Shown one piece after another: positions 40,101 through 52,000 of a DNA stretch of 64,000 nucleotides (its first letter is position 1; each line of letters starts with the position of its first letter). This stretch comes from Stratiolaelaps scimitus (taxonomy: Eukaryota; Arthropoda; Arachnida; Mesostigmata; Laelapidae), in NCBI GenBank assembly GCA_019614645.1, contig JABWDB010000004.1, positions 4,154,001 to 4,218,000 of the forward strand, written 5' to 3'. Both the position numbers and the translations under genes were made by a program. Under the pieces are notes generated by a model, which worked only from the letters and a program-made list of their open reading frames with translations, was not told where the DNA came from and ran no database searches.

Positions 40101-41452
40101 GGCGCCGCCGGTCGACGATGATGGAGCTATTACAGTTTTTCTGGGTGAGCACTTAAATGATCTACTATGTCACTTTTTAAACGTATGTAGCAACAACTCT
40201 GATAGAAAATAAAAATACTTGTAGCAGCTAGCTCTACATCTCTAATTTTGACACTTTCGACGCAAAGTATAGCTTATCGGCGACTGGCATTTATTGTGAT
40301 CCCATTATGTTTAGTGTAGCAATCAGCTTACCCCACCTTACAAATGTATATATTAGTTATATGATATGATATATGTTACACGTGGATATTAGAATTTTGA
40401 ATGTTTCAATCTAATCGAGAATGCCATTGAGCTCATCTGGCCGCTTCGTGGTCACGCGTTGAGCTATCTGTTTCGTGAGTATTGACGACATCGAATTATC
40501 CTGCTGATTGGTAAAGCTCGCTTTTTTTGCTATTTAGTCTGCATCAATGTATGCAGCCGGATGGTTACATCCGACCATGGGGGAAGGTAATGAAAATGTT
40601 CCATCTCAACTGTGTTCGCTAGGTATGAGACCCGACGGAGGATGCCAAGCGTGTTGGGAGTTGAATGCACAAAGCCGGTGTGCTGCCTGCAAGGTATGTA
40701 ACCACCGACTATAGCCTAATCCACTTGAAACAGAAGTAACATCGATTTTGATTAACTAGTGTTCATAGTTATATTACAAGCAGCACTCTCCCTGATAATT
40801 CGTAATTTATCAGCGTCTACAGCAAATATAATATTAAAAATGACCGTCAGGTCCATAAACTCGAATTGAAACTCAACTCGTTAACAACAGATACGTTCGA
40901 TTGAGCTAACCACGTCTCGTCCTATGGTCGTGTCACTCCGCATGGCGACACAGTCTCAGAAAATACAGTATTGTAATAGCATTCGACAGCTACACCATTG
41001 TATCTTGCTACTATGTTCCATTTGTTGCATCGGTATCAGTTCGTATATGTGTCACATATGGTGGCGCTGGTCGAATTGGCAGCCATGGTACATTGATCTG
41101 TTGCCCTACGTGACGTGACTAACGTAAACTAGCTTCTTGATGGCGTGTCCGAGGTGATTTGATGGTAGTCACCCTCGATACATCGTTGACTCCGTTCACA
41201 GGGGTCTACACAACACTCCCTGCTGTAGTAGATAATATAGGTGACTGCTTTTCTATGAAAGCAACGCCAGCTAGCTGTTCGCTTCTGGTCTAAATTGTTT
41301 TAAATATAGATTAATTATGTCACATTTGGGGGATCTGTTTTCAGGCGACGGTGTATTGTGACAGACGGTGTCAAAAGATCGACTGGTCTTCGCACAAACG
41401 GCTCTGCGAGTCGATGCGCTTAGCACGCGAGAACGCTGAAGCCGCTTATTAG
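37107..41452 (+). CDS. ANKMY2: Ankyrin repeat and MYND domain protein 2
   Basis: Coding exons: 37107-37176, 38015-38155, 38556-38650, 38807-38918, 39139-39269, 39662-39832, 40000-40144, 40557-40693 and 41345-41452. They give 369 residues with matching phases. Ankyrin repeats fill about residues 25-125 (GMTPLQHAAFKGNADLVKLL, then STLMFGALSGNVKVVQELLD). A helical middle follows. A MYND zinc finger spans about 318-355: CQAC, CAAC, CDRRC and HKRLC, closing soon after at the C-terminus. The vertebrate protein is longer (about 440) because of an acidic tail that is absent here. ANKMY2 and the nematode DAF-25 help deliver signalling membrane proteins such as cyclases to cilia. The acceptor of exon 8 is the weakest call: I chose ATGCAG at 40556 because it keeps phase, although a better pyrimidine tract leads to TTTAG at 40537. 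Confidence 0.9.
37560..37712 (+). mobile_element. SINE-A, tRNA-derived
   Basis: It lies in ANKMY2 intron 1. A tRNA-like head carries a B-box-like GTTCGAGGC. A tail reads GACATGAAGAGAATTTGGGC, then GCATTGCAAAAA, then TTTTAATAAAC and an A-rich end. The tail is shared with the copy at 55850-55982. Confidence 0.7.
39337..39470 (+). mobile_element. SINE-B, tRNA-derived
   Basis: It lies in ANKMY2 intron 5. The head reads CCGGTGGTGCATTCGTG. A B-box-like GATCGAGTCCCACC and the tail GCATTTAAGGGGTCCG..GAAGCAATGC follow. Related copies are at 59484, 55777, 55705, 47095 and 18530. Confidence 0.75.
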
Positions 41453-41510
41453 AAGTGTTAATTAAAGATCACATTACTCGATCATTTACATTTCGATTGA
41501 CAGTACGATA

Positions 41511-41546
41511 TATATATATATATATATTTTATATATATATATATAT
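41511..41546. repeat. (AT)n microsatellite in ANKMY2 3' end
   Basis: Two AT runs flank TTTT. Short flanks TACGAT and ATCTACG hint at weak inverted symmetry. Confidence 0.9.
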
Positions 41547-41705
41547 CTACGATAGTATTTAATTCAGTATACTGAATCATCACAATCATTTATTATTATC
41601 ATGATGTGCCGAGTGATGCGCTGGTGGATGGTCCGGCGGGCTACATGTTATGTGTTAGGGCTACAGACCCTTGCCAACAGTGCGAATTGAGTATGTAAAG
41701 CCAAA

Positions 41706-41711
41706 AATAAA
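41706..41711 (+). terminator. ANKMY2 polyadenylation signal
   Basis: Canonical AATAAA about 250 bases after the ANKMY2 stop. Confidence 0.65.
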
Positions 41712-42057
41712 GTTATATATAGTTGTGTGCGGGTATGTTGTTCTTTAATTGAGAATATTGAGAACGATCAGTTATTAGGAGTTCACTAAATCATGATTTG
41801 TATAGGGAAAGCGGTAGTTGTCAATATGAACAAGTTTGTCAATATCTATTTTTGAAACTAAATAAGATCACTTCACAGTAAATTATCCTCTGGCCACCGA
41901 GACCAACAAACAACCGACTTGGAAACTGGAGACTTTGAAAACATATCTTAATGATATCTTAGCGATAGCATAACTAAATAACTAGGCGAATCCGTTAGCC
42001 GATATCTAGAGGCAAAAAAAAAACAATAAAAATTATTGTATTTCACTTATATGGACA

Positions 42058-42063
42058 TTTATT
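42058..42063 (-). terminator. MICOS13 polyadenylation signal
   Basis: AATAAA on the minus strand about 40 bases after the MICOS13 stop codon. Confidence 0.65.
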
Positions 42064-42103
42064 TTACACTTAATAATAAAAATCTACTATAAAACCGTTT
42101 GAA

Positions 42104-44514
42104 TTATTTGCTGGGGCTCTTGTTAGCAGTGGGAGGAGCTGGTTTTGTTTCCTCTTTTTGGGGCGAGTCTGTAGTAGCGGAGAGCTCCTTAACCTGAAAT
42201 TAATGGTCGCAGTTTAGAACGATATTCAAGTGAGTCCTGGCAAGGGCGGATGGTGACACTTCATTAAAAAAAAGAAGTCTTCTGACAGAGAAACAGACAC
42301 CGTTATCTAATAAATGTGATAGTATAGAAAATCCTTGAGGCATGTACCTAGTGGAGGCGCAGCCCGGTCAGATCTATCCAAAGCTTTCGAAAGCATCAAA
42401 TCCTTTGAGTCGTGTCGAGGGTGTTAGTTGCTCAGATTTTTACTGTACTAGGGCGGAAAACTTGCTTAGCTGTGCTCGAAATAGCGTCAAGGAAAAATAA
42501 ACCTTGTCGCGAGCGTATGATACTCACACGTTCAGGGAGAAGATTCTCACTAGCAGGAGCAAATGAGCCATAGATTTCATAGTACCTTTTTTAGGGTCCA
42601 GGCGGCGCCGTCAGCTGAATGCTTGGGGAGTTGGTCAATAAACGAGAAGACGGTCCGCACTCCTCCGTTCCATGAGTCGGCCCACTGAACGCGCATATCC
42701 TCGCACGACGGAATCAATGCCTTGTAGTATTTGAGTCTATCGCGAACAGGCACCCACATACAAATAGCATATGTAGAGTTTACACGAAAACCATTTTCAA
42801 ACAATGATACACCGCTACACGGTAGGTCAGGAAGATTACTTTCTGCACCAATGAAATCCTGCGCAGAGATTAGGGCGTTGCCTTTAACCTCCCTCTATAG
42901 TTAATTAGTTATCAGCGCCTTGTCGTGTATATTATGCCTTGTATTTCGCCTAAGTGGCAACTCGGGACCTCTGTATGTGTATGATACACAGCAAAGTGGT
43001 GTCTATGAAGTACACATCTGAGTACCGTGAGGAAAAAGTGAACATAATAAAATCTTCGAGCTATTTTACTGCATGTTAGCTTATCGTAGCAATTGGCCAT
43101 CGGGCTGCTGCGGGTGAGTGACTGGTTTAACGGCTTCGTAAAATACACAACCTCCAACTCATTATTTTGGGTCCTTTTTTTCTGAGCTGACTCTCAGCTG
43201 TACCCCTATGTGGCAGGCCTCAGGGCTTTAACCTCAAGGTAATACTATGAGGCCACCTTCGCTTATGTTTAACCGGTCAAACCTGGCTAGACTCTGCAGA
43301 TATGAAATCCAACGATTCTACGAGCCTGGCAGAATTTAACCCCAAATGTCTCTCCTGTATAGCGGTCCAAAACGTTCACTACTAGACCACCAAAGGATCT
43401 ACTCGTATATTCATAATTCGAGATACTGCAACTTTGCCGATGTATGCTGACGGATTCTTAAGCATTTATGTCCTGTTGGGAACTAACCTATCGCATGAGC
43501 TGCACTGTTTGCTAATGTAGTTGACAGTGGTCTTATTGTCACCCCAGATATCGGCCTTGCAAGTGGCATAACCTGCAGAGCCGACTATGGCCAGTTTCGC
43601 CGTCGTCCAAATCCAGCCCATCTGGAATAGTAAACATATCATCAAACAGACGTCATCATCACCAGGTATGCTAAATGGGATTCTAACCTGAAACACAAAT
43701 TGTCTAGCCTAACGTAGAAAAAGCTTGCGCAAGTATGGTGCACTCCTGACGGTTGTTACAACATTTTTATTCTATTATATATGACACGGAATGAATCTGA
43801 TAATGAAATAATGAACCATCTAGTGCTAAACGAGCTAAATAACGTAAACAGTTAAAGACGACTCGAATTATTTGTTTGTGATACGTCTATCATACGTTCT
43901 TCCAGTTAGCAAGTAAGATTCGGGAGATCTACGACGGGCAGTATCGAACTGGGAAGCTTCCCGAACTTGTGAATTAATAAACATGCACTTGAACGAATAC
44001 AAGGCAATGTATACATTATATATATGTAAGCAAGGTCACATAGAGGCCCAGGAAAATCGTTCGGAGAAGATGTTCGCGGATTTTGGCTTGTTATGAACCT
44101 GTAATAGCATTTGTATGTCACACCCATACATAACTTGTACAAGGGATGTAATATATTGTGGGTAATTAAGTTTGAGATGATATCCCAAGTGAATTCGCGC
44201 TGCCCTGTCACAGAAGGCCGGTTCAATCGAATCCTGAACAGTCTCGCTTACTTCGTAGCAATGCGCACTTGACTCAAAGTCCTCACATATCTGTATAGAT
44301 TATTGCCAGCAAGAGTACTACAACTACATTAGGGTTTACACCTTTTCTATATTTCCGAGTTCATATACTTTACCTTGATGTAAAATGGAACTTCAGGCGA
44401 CACTTCAAAGACACCTGGAACGGGCCTAACGAACGCACCGTGTCGATTGTCTACCTTCGTCACGGGGAGCCCTTTAGTGAAACGGGAAGCCCGCGCTGGA
44501 ACCGACCTAGTTTC
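42104..44514 (-). CDS. MICOS13: MICOS complex subunit MIC13 (QIL1), 5' exon missing
   Basis: Exons (minus): 44514-44374, 43621-43488, 42736-42586 and 42193-42104. They join in frame (phases 0,2,0) to 171 residues ending in TAA. The core matches MIC13/QIL1: a membrane segment AKLAIVGSAGYATCK, then ADIWGDNKTTVNYIS, and the C-terminal DSWNGGVRTVFSFIDQLPKH, which resembles the family's DSWN-G-I/V block. A Pro/Lys/Ser-rich tail closes it. MIC13 sits in the mitochondrial inner membrane and links the MIC60 and MIC10 subcomplexes at crista junctions. The first placed exon starts at a codon boundary after TTTTCAG, so a start-bearing exon lies further right and was not found. The 47-residue stretch before the core is longer than the N-terminus I recall. 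The gene converges on ANKMY2. Confidence 0.8.
43165..43400 (-). mobile_element. SINE-C, tRNA-derived with palindromic tail
   Basis: On the minus strand an A-box-like TGGTCTAGTAGTGAACG (about 43390) and a B-box-like GGTTAAATTC are followed by unique sequence. The repeat ends in CAGCTGAGAGTCAGCT plus an A-rich stretch and GGACC. The tail recurs at 13826 and 63156. It lies in MICOS13 intron 2 (between 43488 and 42736). Confidence 0.6.
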
Positions 44515-45146
44515 CTGAAAAGGACTACACTTACCGCATAATAAGACGCAATAATAACTCGTAATGATAAAAACGTCATTAATCGGCTGTATTTCATACT
44601 ATCTTGTCGGTTTCGAGGCTCTTGGCTCTCGGATTAGCCGCGGCTAAATCTGGGTGATGGGTGTTTCGCGTGTCACGAATAACTTGGTGTAAATTTGCCA
44701 GTCAGACTGCATTACCAGGCCCGGTGTATCGACATATTTCCTGTTCGTTCTGTACTAGACGTTGTTTCCTTTATGTCAACTATTTGTGAAAGCTGACAAA
44801 TGTTGAATTCCTCCATCTGACAATATTGACGACAAGTCTGAATAAATATTATTAAAAATTATTTTATATATATTATAAATTTTCGAAAATGCCAGAAGGG
44901 CCCCGACTTCCGTATACGCAAGAGGAATGCCGCTTAAATAGCGAAGGAGATACAAGATGCCCGATACAAATACACACCGCCGCTGAAGTGAAATGTATCA
45001 GTGCATTGAACTACGGGGGGTTTCTTCTCCAGGAAGGAATATAGAAAAAAAACATCACTCATCTATGACGGATCGTACAACGTCGCCTGTCTGTTGAGGG
45101 ACATACTAGGTCTCTTCTATGGGTTAGCAGGAAGCGACCATGTTAC

Positions 45147-45345
45147 CTTGTCGAACTGTCTATTCCTCGGTCGTCAAAGCCGTGGGTGATTTCATGTCCG
45201 ATTACAAATCCTATCGCGCCAATATTCAGGTAGTTAGGTCTGTCCTTCGAGAAGGACGCCCCCTGTAAAATGCCTGCCGGTCATCTCCATGCTATTCCCG
45301 AGCGAGTTGTAATATGCATTTACAACTGGGTCTCCTTACCAACGA
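45147..45345 (-). pseudogene. Frameshifted duplicate of neprilysin zinc exon
   Basis: It reads as a second copy of the exon at 47831-47625. It has VVNAYYNSLGN at the start, then the same GGCAGGCATTTTACAGGGGG core, then [14 protein letters not shown], and a retained GTAAC donor. One extra base near the middle shifts the frame, so the substrate-binding and zinc-motif halves are in different frames. The 3' end also carries changes. No other M13 exon is seen nearby. It is best explained as the remnant of a decayed tandem neprilysin copy. Its zinc motif keeps HEITH, the usual family form, whereas the intact gene has HEIIH. Confidence 0.85.
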
Positions 45346-45903
45346 GATTTTTGGTACCTTACCACACAATTTGTGCTGGCTTCCACCCATTACCTAAACC
45401 CATACATTTCTAATTACAGTACGATCCACTGCCCTGACGCTAGTTAATCGGGCCTGCCCCGCGAACTACGCATATTATCAATTCGAACATATGCATAATA
45501 GAGTAAGCTCTCACTAAAATAAGGAAAGTCACATGAAGTATCATAATTGTCCGTTACGAAACGCCTTGAATTTGAAAGTATTCGATCTTTTTTAAATATG
45601 TCAGATTTAAACCGAAAAGTACCCATTTTGAAGTGAAATACTTATTGTTCATTCTTTCCCAGTCCAAGCACTTTTAGCCTGAGGGATACTGCGCACGAAT
45701 GGCGCAAACATTGCCACATTTGGATCACAAAGAAGTCTGAATAGTTATTCTCATACAAGAAGGTGGCGCTATGTAAGAAGACAGTATTATGTTAGATGGT
45801 GCTTCACGTCAACTAATCTTCCCTAGAGCGTTCTCCATCGAACGTGCATCTTTGACTTTACCATTGACGGCGAATAGTTAGTGAAGATTTTTTACATCCG
45901 CCC

Positions 45904-46071
45904 CGTTAGAATTGGTAAACCTATTCGAGCTGTTGCTAAGATTGGTAAACTTTGAACCTCAACGTCGCCATCATTTTCAATTTTATTGTTTTTGTCCGTT
46001 GTCACGCAACACGCAGTTGGTTCGCGTTTGATATTTGGCTTGAAATTTTGAAATTTGTCCGGTAATCCATT
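45904..46071 (-). repeat. Neprilysin 3' flank, duplicated at 63889-64000
   Basis: Directly after the neprilysin stop, this stretch shares most of its sequence with the right edge of the window, including TTTGCGTTTGATATTTG, GCAACACGCAG and the minus-strand AATAAA. Short insertions separate the two copies. It reads best as a 3' UTR held in common by tandem paralogues. Confidence 0.7.
45982..45987 (-). terminator. Neprilysin polyadenylation signal
   Basis: AATAAA on the minus strand, about 85 bases after the stop. It is conserved in the duplicate flank at 63953-63948. Confidence 0.7.
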
Positions 46072-49000
46072 TCACCATACAGTGCACTTGTCGCTCGGGT
46101 TCATTGGCGACCCGATAGGGCAGTTAAACTGCTTGGAAAACTCAGCCGTGTTCGATAGTGGTCCAATCACGCGGTACGAAAACGGGCTGTGATACGCAGA
46201 GATGACGCTGAAGGAGCCGAAACAAGCGGAGTAAATTTAAGGTCACCAGGAGGTATTTAGGATCGAATAGGGCGGGGCGGTTCAATAGATCTTCAAACTT
46301 CGACAAAAAAAGGCGCTGAAGGAAAATAAACAAAAAAGCGAATTTTAAGTTAGGGAGCAGAATTAATTTAGGATCGAAGAAGTCGTTGTGAAGAATGGAA
46401 CGCCTCGATTGACTCTTACGCTGAAAGCAGTGCGTCTGGCCGGTATTTGCCACACCAGACAGTCGCAGCCGAGATCCAAAATAGCTGGTCAGGCGTATAG
46501 TTGAGTCCGGGCAGAGTGCCCTCTGGGCCATTGTCCTTCACCCATTGTCGGTAGGCCTACAATAATCGGCAGACAGAACGCATTGGAAGATAAGCATGAG
46601 GTTTAGTTTAACCCATGCTTTGTGAATGCACTTCGAACTGAAAGCTGCACTGAACTAGATGATAAACGGAGTTTTTAAGCAATGATTATCTGTGTGCATG
46701 TATGATTTTTTTCTAAATTCAGTTCACAAGGAATTAATAATATCTGCCCAATTTCGGCACGCTGATGTTAGCATGGACGCGCGAACCCTGTCTTCCCGGA
46801 TAGCGCGCCATCGATAGCACTACCACAGGCAACAGCACCCATCAAGCGCGAAACAATAATGCCAAAATCGAGCGAATGACAACGATGTCTGTATCCCATT
46901 AAGTGTTGCGATATTTAACTATAACTACAGCAGATCATAAAATAAAATTCTCAGGTTGACTCACAGCCAACATTTAACTTCCACGGTAGAACTGCCTTCG
47001 GCATTGCCTCATAAGACTGACCCCTTTAAATGCAAATGTGCAACGGTGGTCCGATGATAAGGCGCATACGAATGCACCACCATACTCGACGACTACAGTA
47101 GATCCTCATTTTTCATAATGTACTCAATTTCTCCTAAATTAAATAACTCGTCGTCTTGGTGGCATCGCGTTACAATGGTTTCCGTGATTGTTTCTTGCCT
47201 ACTACATTTCTTATCTACTGAAAATAGATTCGAAACATGTGCCGCACTCACCATAAAAGCCCCCTTAATGCCTCCATTATCGGCGATGTTTTCGTTCTGT
47301 GTGTTAATGCCATTAATAGTCATATTAACTTCAGGAATCGTGTAGTTCCCATACTGCTGGATGATACACTCGGCTCTTTTTTCGAACTTCTCATTTGTTT
47401 CTTGGTCCCACCAGTTCTTGTCGTAGCCATGCTGGAAGGAGTAATGCTAAAAAATAGAAGATTTATTTCCGAACAACCGAGCTTAGCGCAGAGAACTACG
47501 GGACATCTGTCCGGAGGTACCAGGAAATAAACAGCACCTGTGTTCGGTAGACCGCACATGTGTGACTGACTGTTGTGGTGTATTCTAAGCCGTCATATGG
47601 ATCAGAAGGAAGCGGTCGGTTTACCTTGTCAATCATCCTTCCTAGATTATCAAACCCGTGGATGATTTCATGTCCGATCACGTATCCTATCGCGCCAAAA
47701 TTCAGGTAGTTGGGTCGGTCCTTCGAGAAGAACGCCCCCTGTAAAATGCCTGCCGGAAACTTGATGTAATTCTCGAGCGTGCTGTAGTATGCATTTACAA
47801 CTGCAACCTCGGCGCGTCTCTTCCAGTTACCCTAATGAGAAACGCTGTTTATTAGTTAGTCATTCACACTCATTCAAATGATGGTTTATTTGACAGAACT
47901 GTTGTTTTTTCACAATGTTTGAGTTATCGTTAAAATATAGTAAAGAAAATTATTATATCACGGTGTGGGTACATACTGTTGACTGCTTTAATAACCGAAA
48001 AGTACGACACAGAATTTGAATATCAAATATACCAATAATTCGCAGGATAAGCGACAATATACAGGAGATGCACCGAACACAAGCAAACCTAGCCCAGTAA
48101 TAATGCATTTCTCACATCCAACGAGAAATCTATAAAGTTTTGTCATATATACAAATTGCACAATTATGGTAAAATACGACATATCCTAGCACATAGTAGA
48201 TTGTCAAATGTCCAAATAAATATTGAGCACCAAATAAATATTGGGCTGTAAATATTGAGCACCAAAATTACACACAAACTGATCTTAGGCGAAAGCATTT
48301 TCATTGCCTCTCTTGCAAATTTTTCACACTGAGGAGAGTACACAATCTCTCGAGGAAAAGAGCCCCAGATGGCCGGGAGGCGGTAAGCGAGAGCATATGG
48401 GCTAGCAGACCATTAGTGGCAGATGGAATCACGAACTCGGTTGGCCTACGGGTAGTCCTTCTCACTACAGGGACTATATGAAAGGCAACATCGCTTGGAA
48501 TAACACCTTTTGATCTTTTAAAGGCAAGGCCGCTATCAGGAGTGAGTATCCTCAGTTTAGGCAAAGCCATGATGCCATGATCTTCATGATGTCAGCAACG
48601 GCGTAACCGCGGCACAAGATGGAAACTACTGCGTAGCATTTAGGCGCGAGGTTCCAAAGTGCTCTTGCCATCTTAAGTTTCATGAAGCGTCAGGCCAAAA
48701 CATTTAACCGACTTTGACCACTACCGCAAAAGAGAACAGGAATAACCTCAACAGTCCTCTGCGGCAATCGGAACAAAGTGATGTTCGTCTTACTGTCGGT
48801 AATGACAAACCCGAACCTTTCAAACATTCCTACGATGTTTTCAACCGTCTCAAGGGGCACACGAATATCCTCTTGAGCGAATCCCGGACGAATGCGAAGC
48901 AGATGCGATGTCCTTCGCATAGGCGATCGTCCTGCAGAAGTTCTCAGTTGTGACCTTCAGCAGAATGAAGTTTATGAGCTCTAAAAACATAGAAGGTCCA

Positions 49001-52000
49001 AGAATGGATCCTTGTGGTGAACCGATGTTTATCTCGCGCCATTCCGACTCAAGCACCGAGCTTTACCTCTTGCCTTCTACCTGCGAGGTACGAGCAGAAC
49101 CAATTCACTACCACCTCGCTGCAAGCAAGGCAATTTAGTGACTGCAAGAAAACGACTGCCTGATACAGTTGAAAGCTGCTGACACATCCAGAACAACACC
49201 TAGGCATAGCTGATTCCTCTCGAGTGTATCAGCAATTTCTTGTCATAGGTGAGCTAGGGCCAGCTGTGGTCAAGCGCGCCCTTTGGAATCTGAACTGACA
49301 TGCGGAGCCCAAGCTAGAGATATGTGAGATAGATACTTGATAGTAATTAGAAATATCAGAAATCAGGTGTGTGAGAACAAGTGGATAGTTTGCATTGTAC
49401 TCCGGGTGTATTCATAACCAGAAACAGTGGGTTTGATCAGATCTAGACAATTCCGTTTATAATAGAAGGCATATATTTTTTTGGATTAATTTTAGGTCAG
49501 GAGGGTAAGGTATATTATCGCTATAAGTTTTCTAAAACAAATGTTAATGGTAACACAGAGCTTGTTAAAAGCTAAAAACAACTAAAAATGAATTAACGAT
49601 ATGAGTAAAAAAATCTAAAATTGACTTTTTTTTTAGTGTTGCTGCTTGTACGCACTTACCGCTTGTCTATGCACGTCGTAAGACAAAAGGCGACCAAAGG
49701 ATAAGAGCTCCATTTTGGGTATTTCATGCTAAATGTTCTCTTAGAGGCACAGGAGCACCATTCAATTCTGCAGATAAAATATGGTAAAATCTAGTTTTCT
49801 GTAAACTAGTCGACAGCTCTTCGAGTGACGATACATTTGAGGCAATAAATGAAAAAAAGTGTTAAGAAAAAGTACAATAATTATAATCGTAACAGCAGCA
49901 ACGATAGCATTGGCATGTTCGCATGTTAATTAATTCGAAGCGCAGTCTTTCGTTGCAATTCGATTATATTAAAAAAATAATTTCAGTGCACGGCTGAAAT
50001 TCTTAACTATCTGGGTCTACCTTGACTCGGGTCTTCTTCAATTTTCCGAGGGAGTTGTCTCTCGACCATCTCGTCAGTCTCAAGACGTTCTGGAAGAACT
50101 CATCGGGTTTCATCGATAGATTCGTATAATGGTCATTTATTAGGGTATCATTTAACAGCTCAGGCGGATATCCTGCAAAAAGTAATATGTGGATAAGCAC
50201 GAATGAATGTGATATGGGCGTTATACATCCGAAGCTCCCTGTCTGTTAATTTCAACATAAATCTATCAAACGATATCTTGAACTTTGTGTTAGTCTGTAT
50301 ATGAAATCACACGAGATGTGCGTGGAGCTTACACCATATAGATACCTACGGGAATCAAAGTAAATAACTAATTTAACGTAGGTGTAAAAGCACCAGAGTG
50401 TAAAAGCATGCTGCTATTAATAATGCAAGGATACTTCGTTAAACGAATGTTTGTCAAATCCGGCGACCTAGCGTTTGGCAGATCTCGTATGAATATCTGA
50501 AATAGATGATATGTGCCCATGTCTTTCACGTTCCGTATTTGTGGTGGTCGAGTCAAGCCCACACAATGACATCACGTACTATAGATGGGTAGGTGAAATT
50601 ACCGATATAGGGAACGATTGCTTCCGCTTTGTCCTTGGCATTCTGACGGGTCGAGTCGTCCATCCAATCGACTTTCTGCGGGGCCATTGAACGAGAACGA
50701 TTTGTTATAGATGGGGGAGTTGGGGGGGGGGGAGGGGGGGAGAGATAAGTACAAAGATAATAATTTCGCTAAGAACTGTGCCAGACTATTTTTCGAAAGT
50801 CGAAAAAATTCTTATATTATGCGCTTATGGTCATATGCGTATCATTACTCGGTAAATGGATTCAGTGTATTCGGCCGCAAAAGGAAATAAACTATACATC
50901 TGACTAGTTTTAATTGAAGACGGGAATAATCAATAGAATAGCACTAAACTGAACCTGTATCGTGTAGCAGAAACGCATGACACGTCTCGCATGATATGGA
51001 AACAGGTGCGTGCTACCCAGCGTTTGTGGCAGCACTGTCAACCCAGATTCAAGGTGGACATAAATATAAACGAATGTCTTATTGCGTGCACCAAACCTTC
51101 AGAATCTCCCCACCTTGAAGCTGTGCATCGATTTGTATTACATCTGATAAGATAGAAGTCAAGACTCATCCCTACAAGGCAATCAAAATCCCGACGGTAG
51201 ACCCGCCATCGGGTCTATCCTAGTTGAGTCCCTTCCCACAATTCTTAAACGATGGAGTTGTTATGAAGGGGTTGTGCCATATTTCCATTGTAACGCCGGT
51301 CGTTGGAAGCTGACAACTATCGGCTGGTAGCCCAGCGGTCAACTGCAATTTTCTGGTCTACTTTTGTGCCAAATTCTGGTTCAATCATCGAGAAGACTCT
51401 GCTTAAAAGCTTCGCTCCTTGGGGTGCGAGTCGTCTCCGCTCCAACGAAATTTCTTATAAAAGGGTATTGCGCTCTCTAATTTGTGATCCGTCGTACAAA
51501 GTCTGATCTCCGTAGCGTTGTGCACCACTGTGATGAATGATTTGTTGAGACGAATCCCAACCCTATGCAGCAGTAATTTGGGGTCCTGCAGTTCTCTCCC
51601 CAGGCCTCCTCTCTAAGACCAACCTGCCGCTTCCCGCATGTAAACGACTGCTGTGGTAAATAGGGTGTCTGTAGAAAGCCCCAGGAGTCTTACTGCCGTT
51701 GCTGTTGATCTGTACGTAAACACGCAGCATTCATGACGCATATAGGGGATTTACGGTGTCTGACTTTCTGCTCAGTGCCGCAGGCCACATTCGTTGCCAC
51801 TACGGGTACAATTGTCGCCCACTTTTATAATTGACTAATAAGTGATATCCATCGTTTAATCTCCTATATCCATACACCGTTGCCGCTACTTATTTCGAAC
51901 TCTTATTGCGGAGATCCTGCCGATAAAAGTAAATAGGGCTCCAGTCAGATTTGAACCTGCCGACTCCACAAAACTGCCTTGATGTTAATACGCCTTTTGA

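Larger units (their letters stand above)
41453..42103. other. Tail-to-tail gap between ANKMY2 and MICOS13
   Basis: A 651-base convergent intergenic stretch carrying both genes' 3' ends, their polyadenylation signals and an (AT)n run at 41511-41546. No other feature is seen. Confidence 0.7.
44515..46071. other. MICOS13 upstream / neprilysin downstream region
   Basis: This should contain the unplaced MICOS13 first exon. It also holds a broken copy of the neprilysin zinc exon (45345-45147) and the neprilysin 3' flank (45904-46071). No other exon is supported. Confidence 0.6.
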
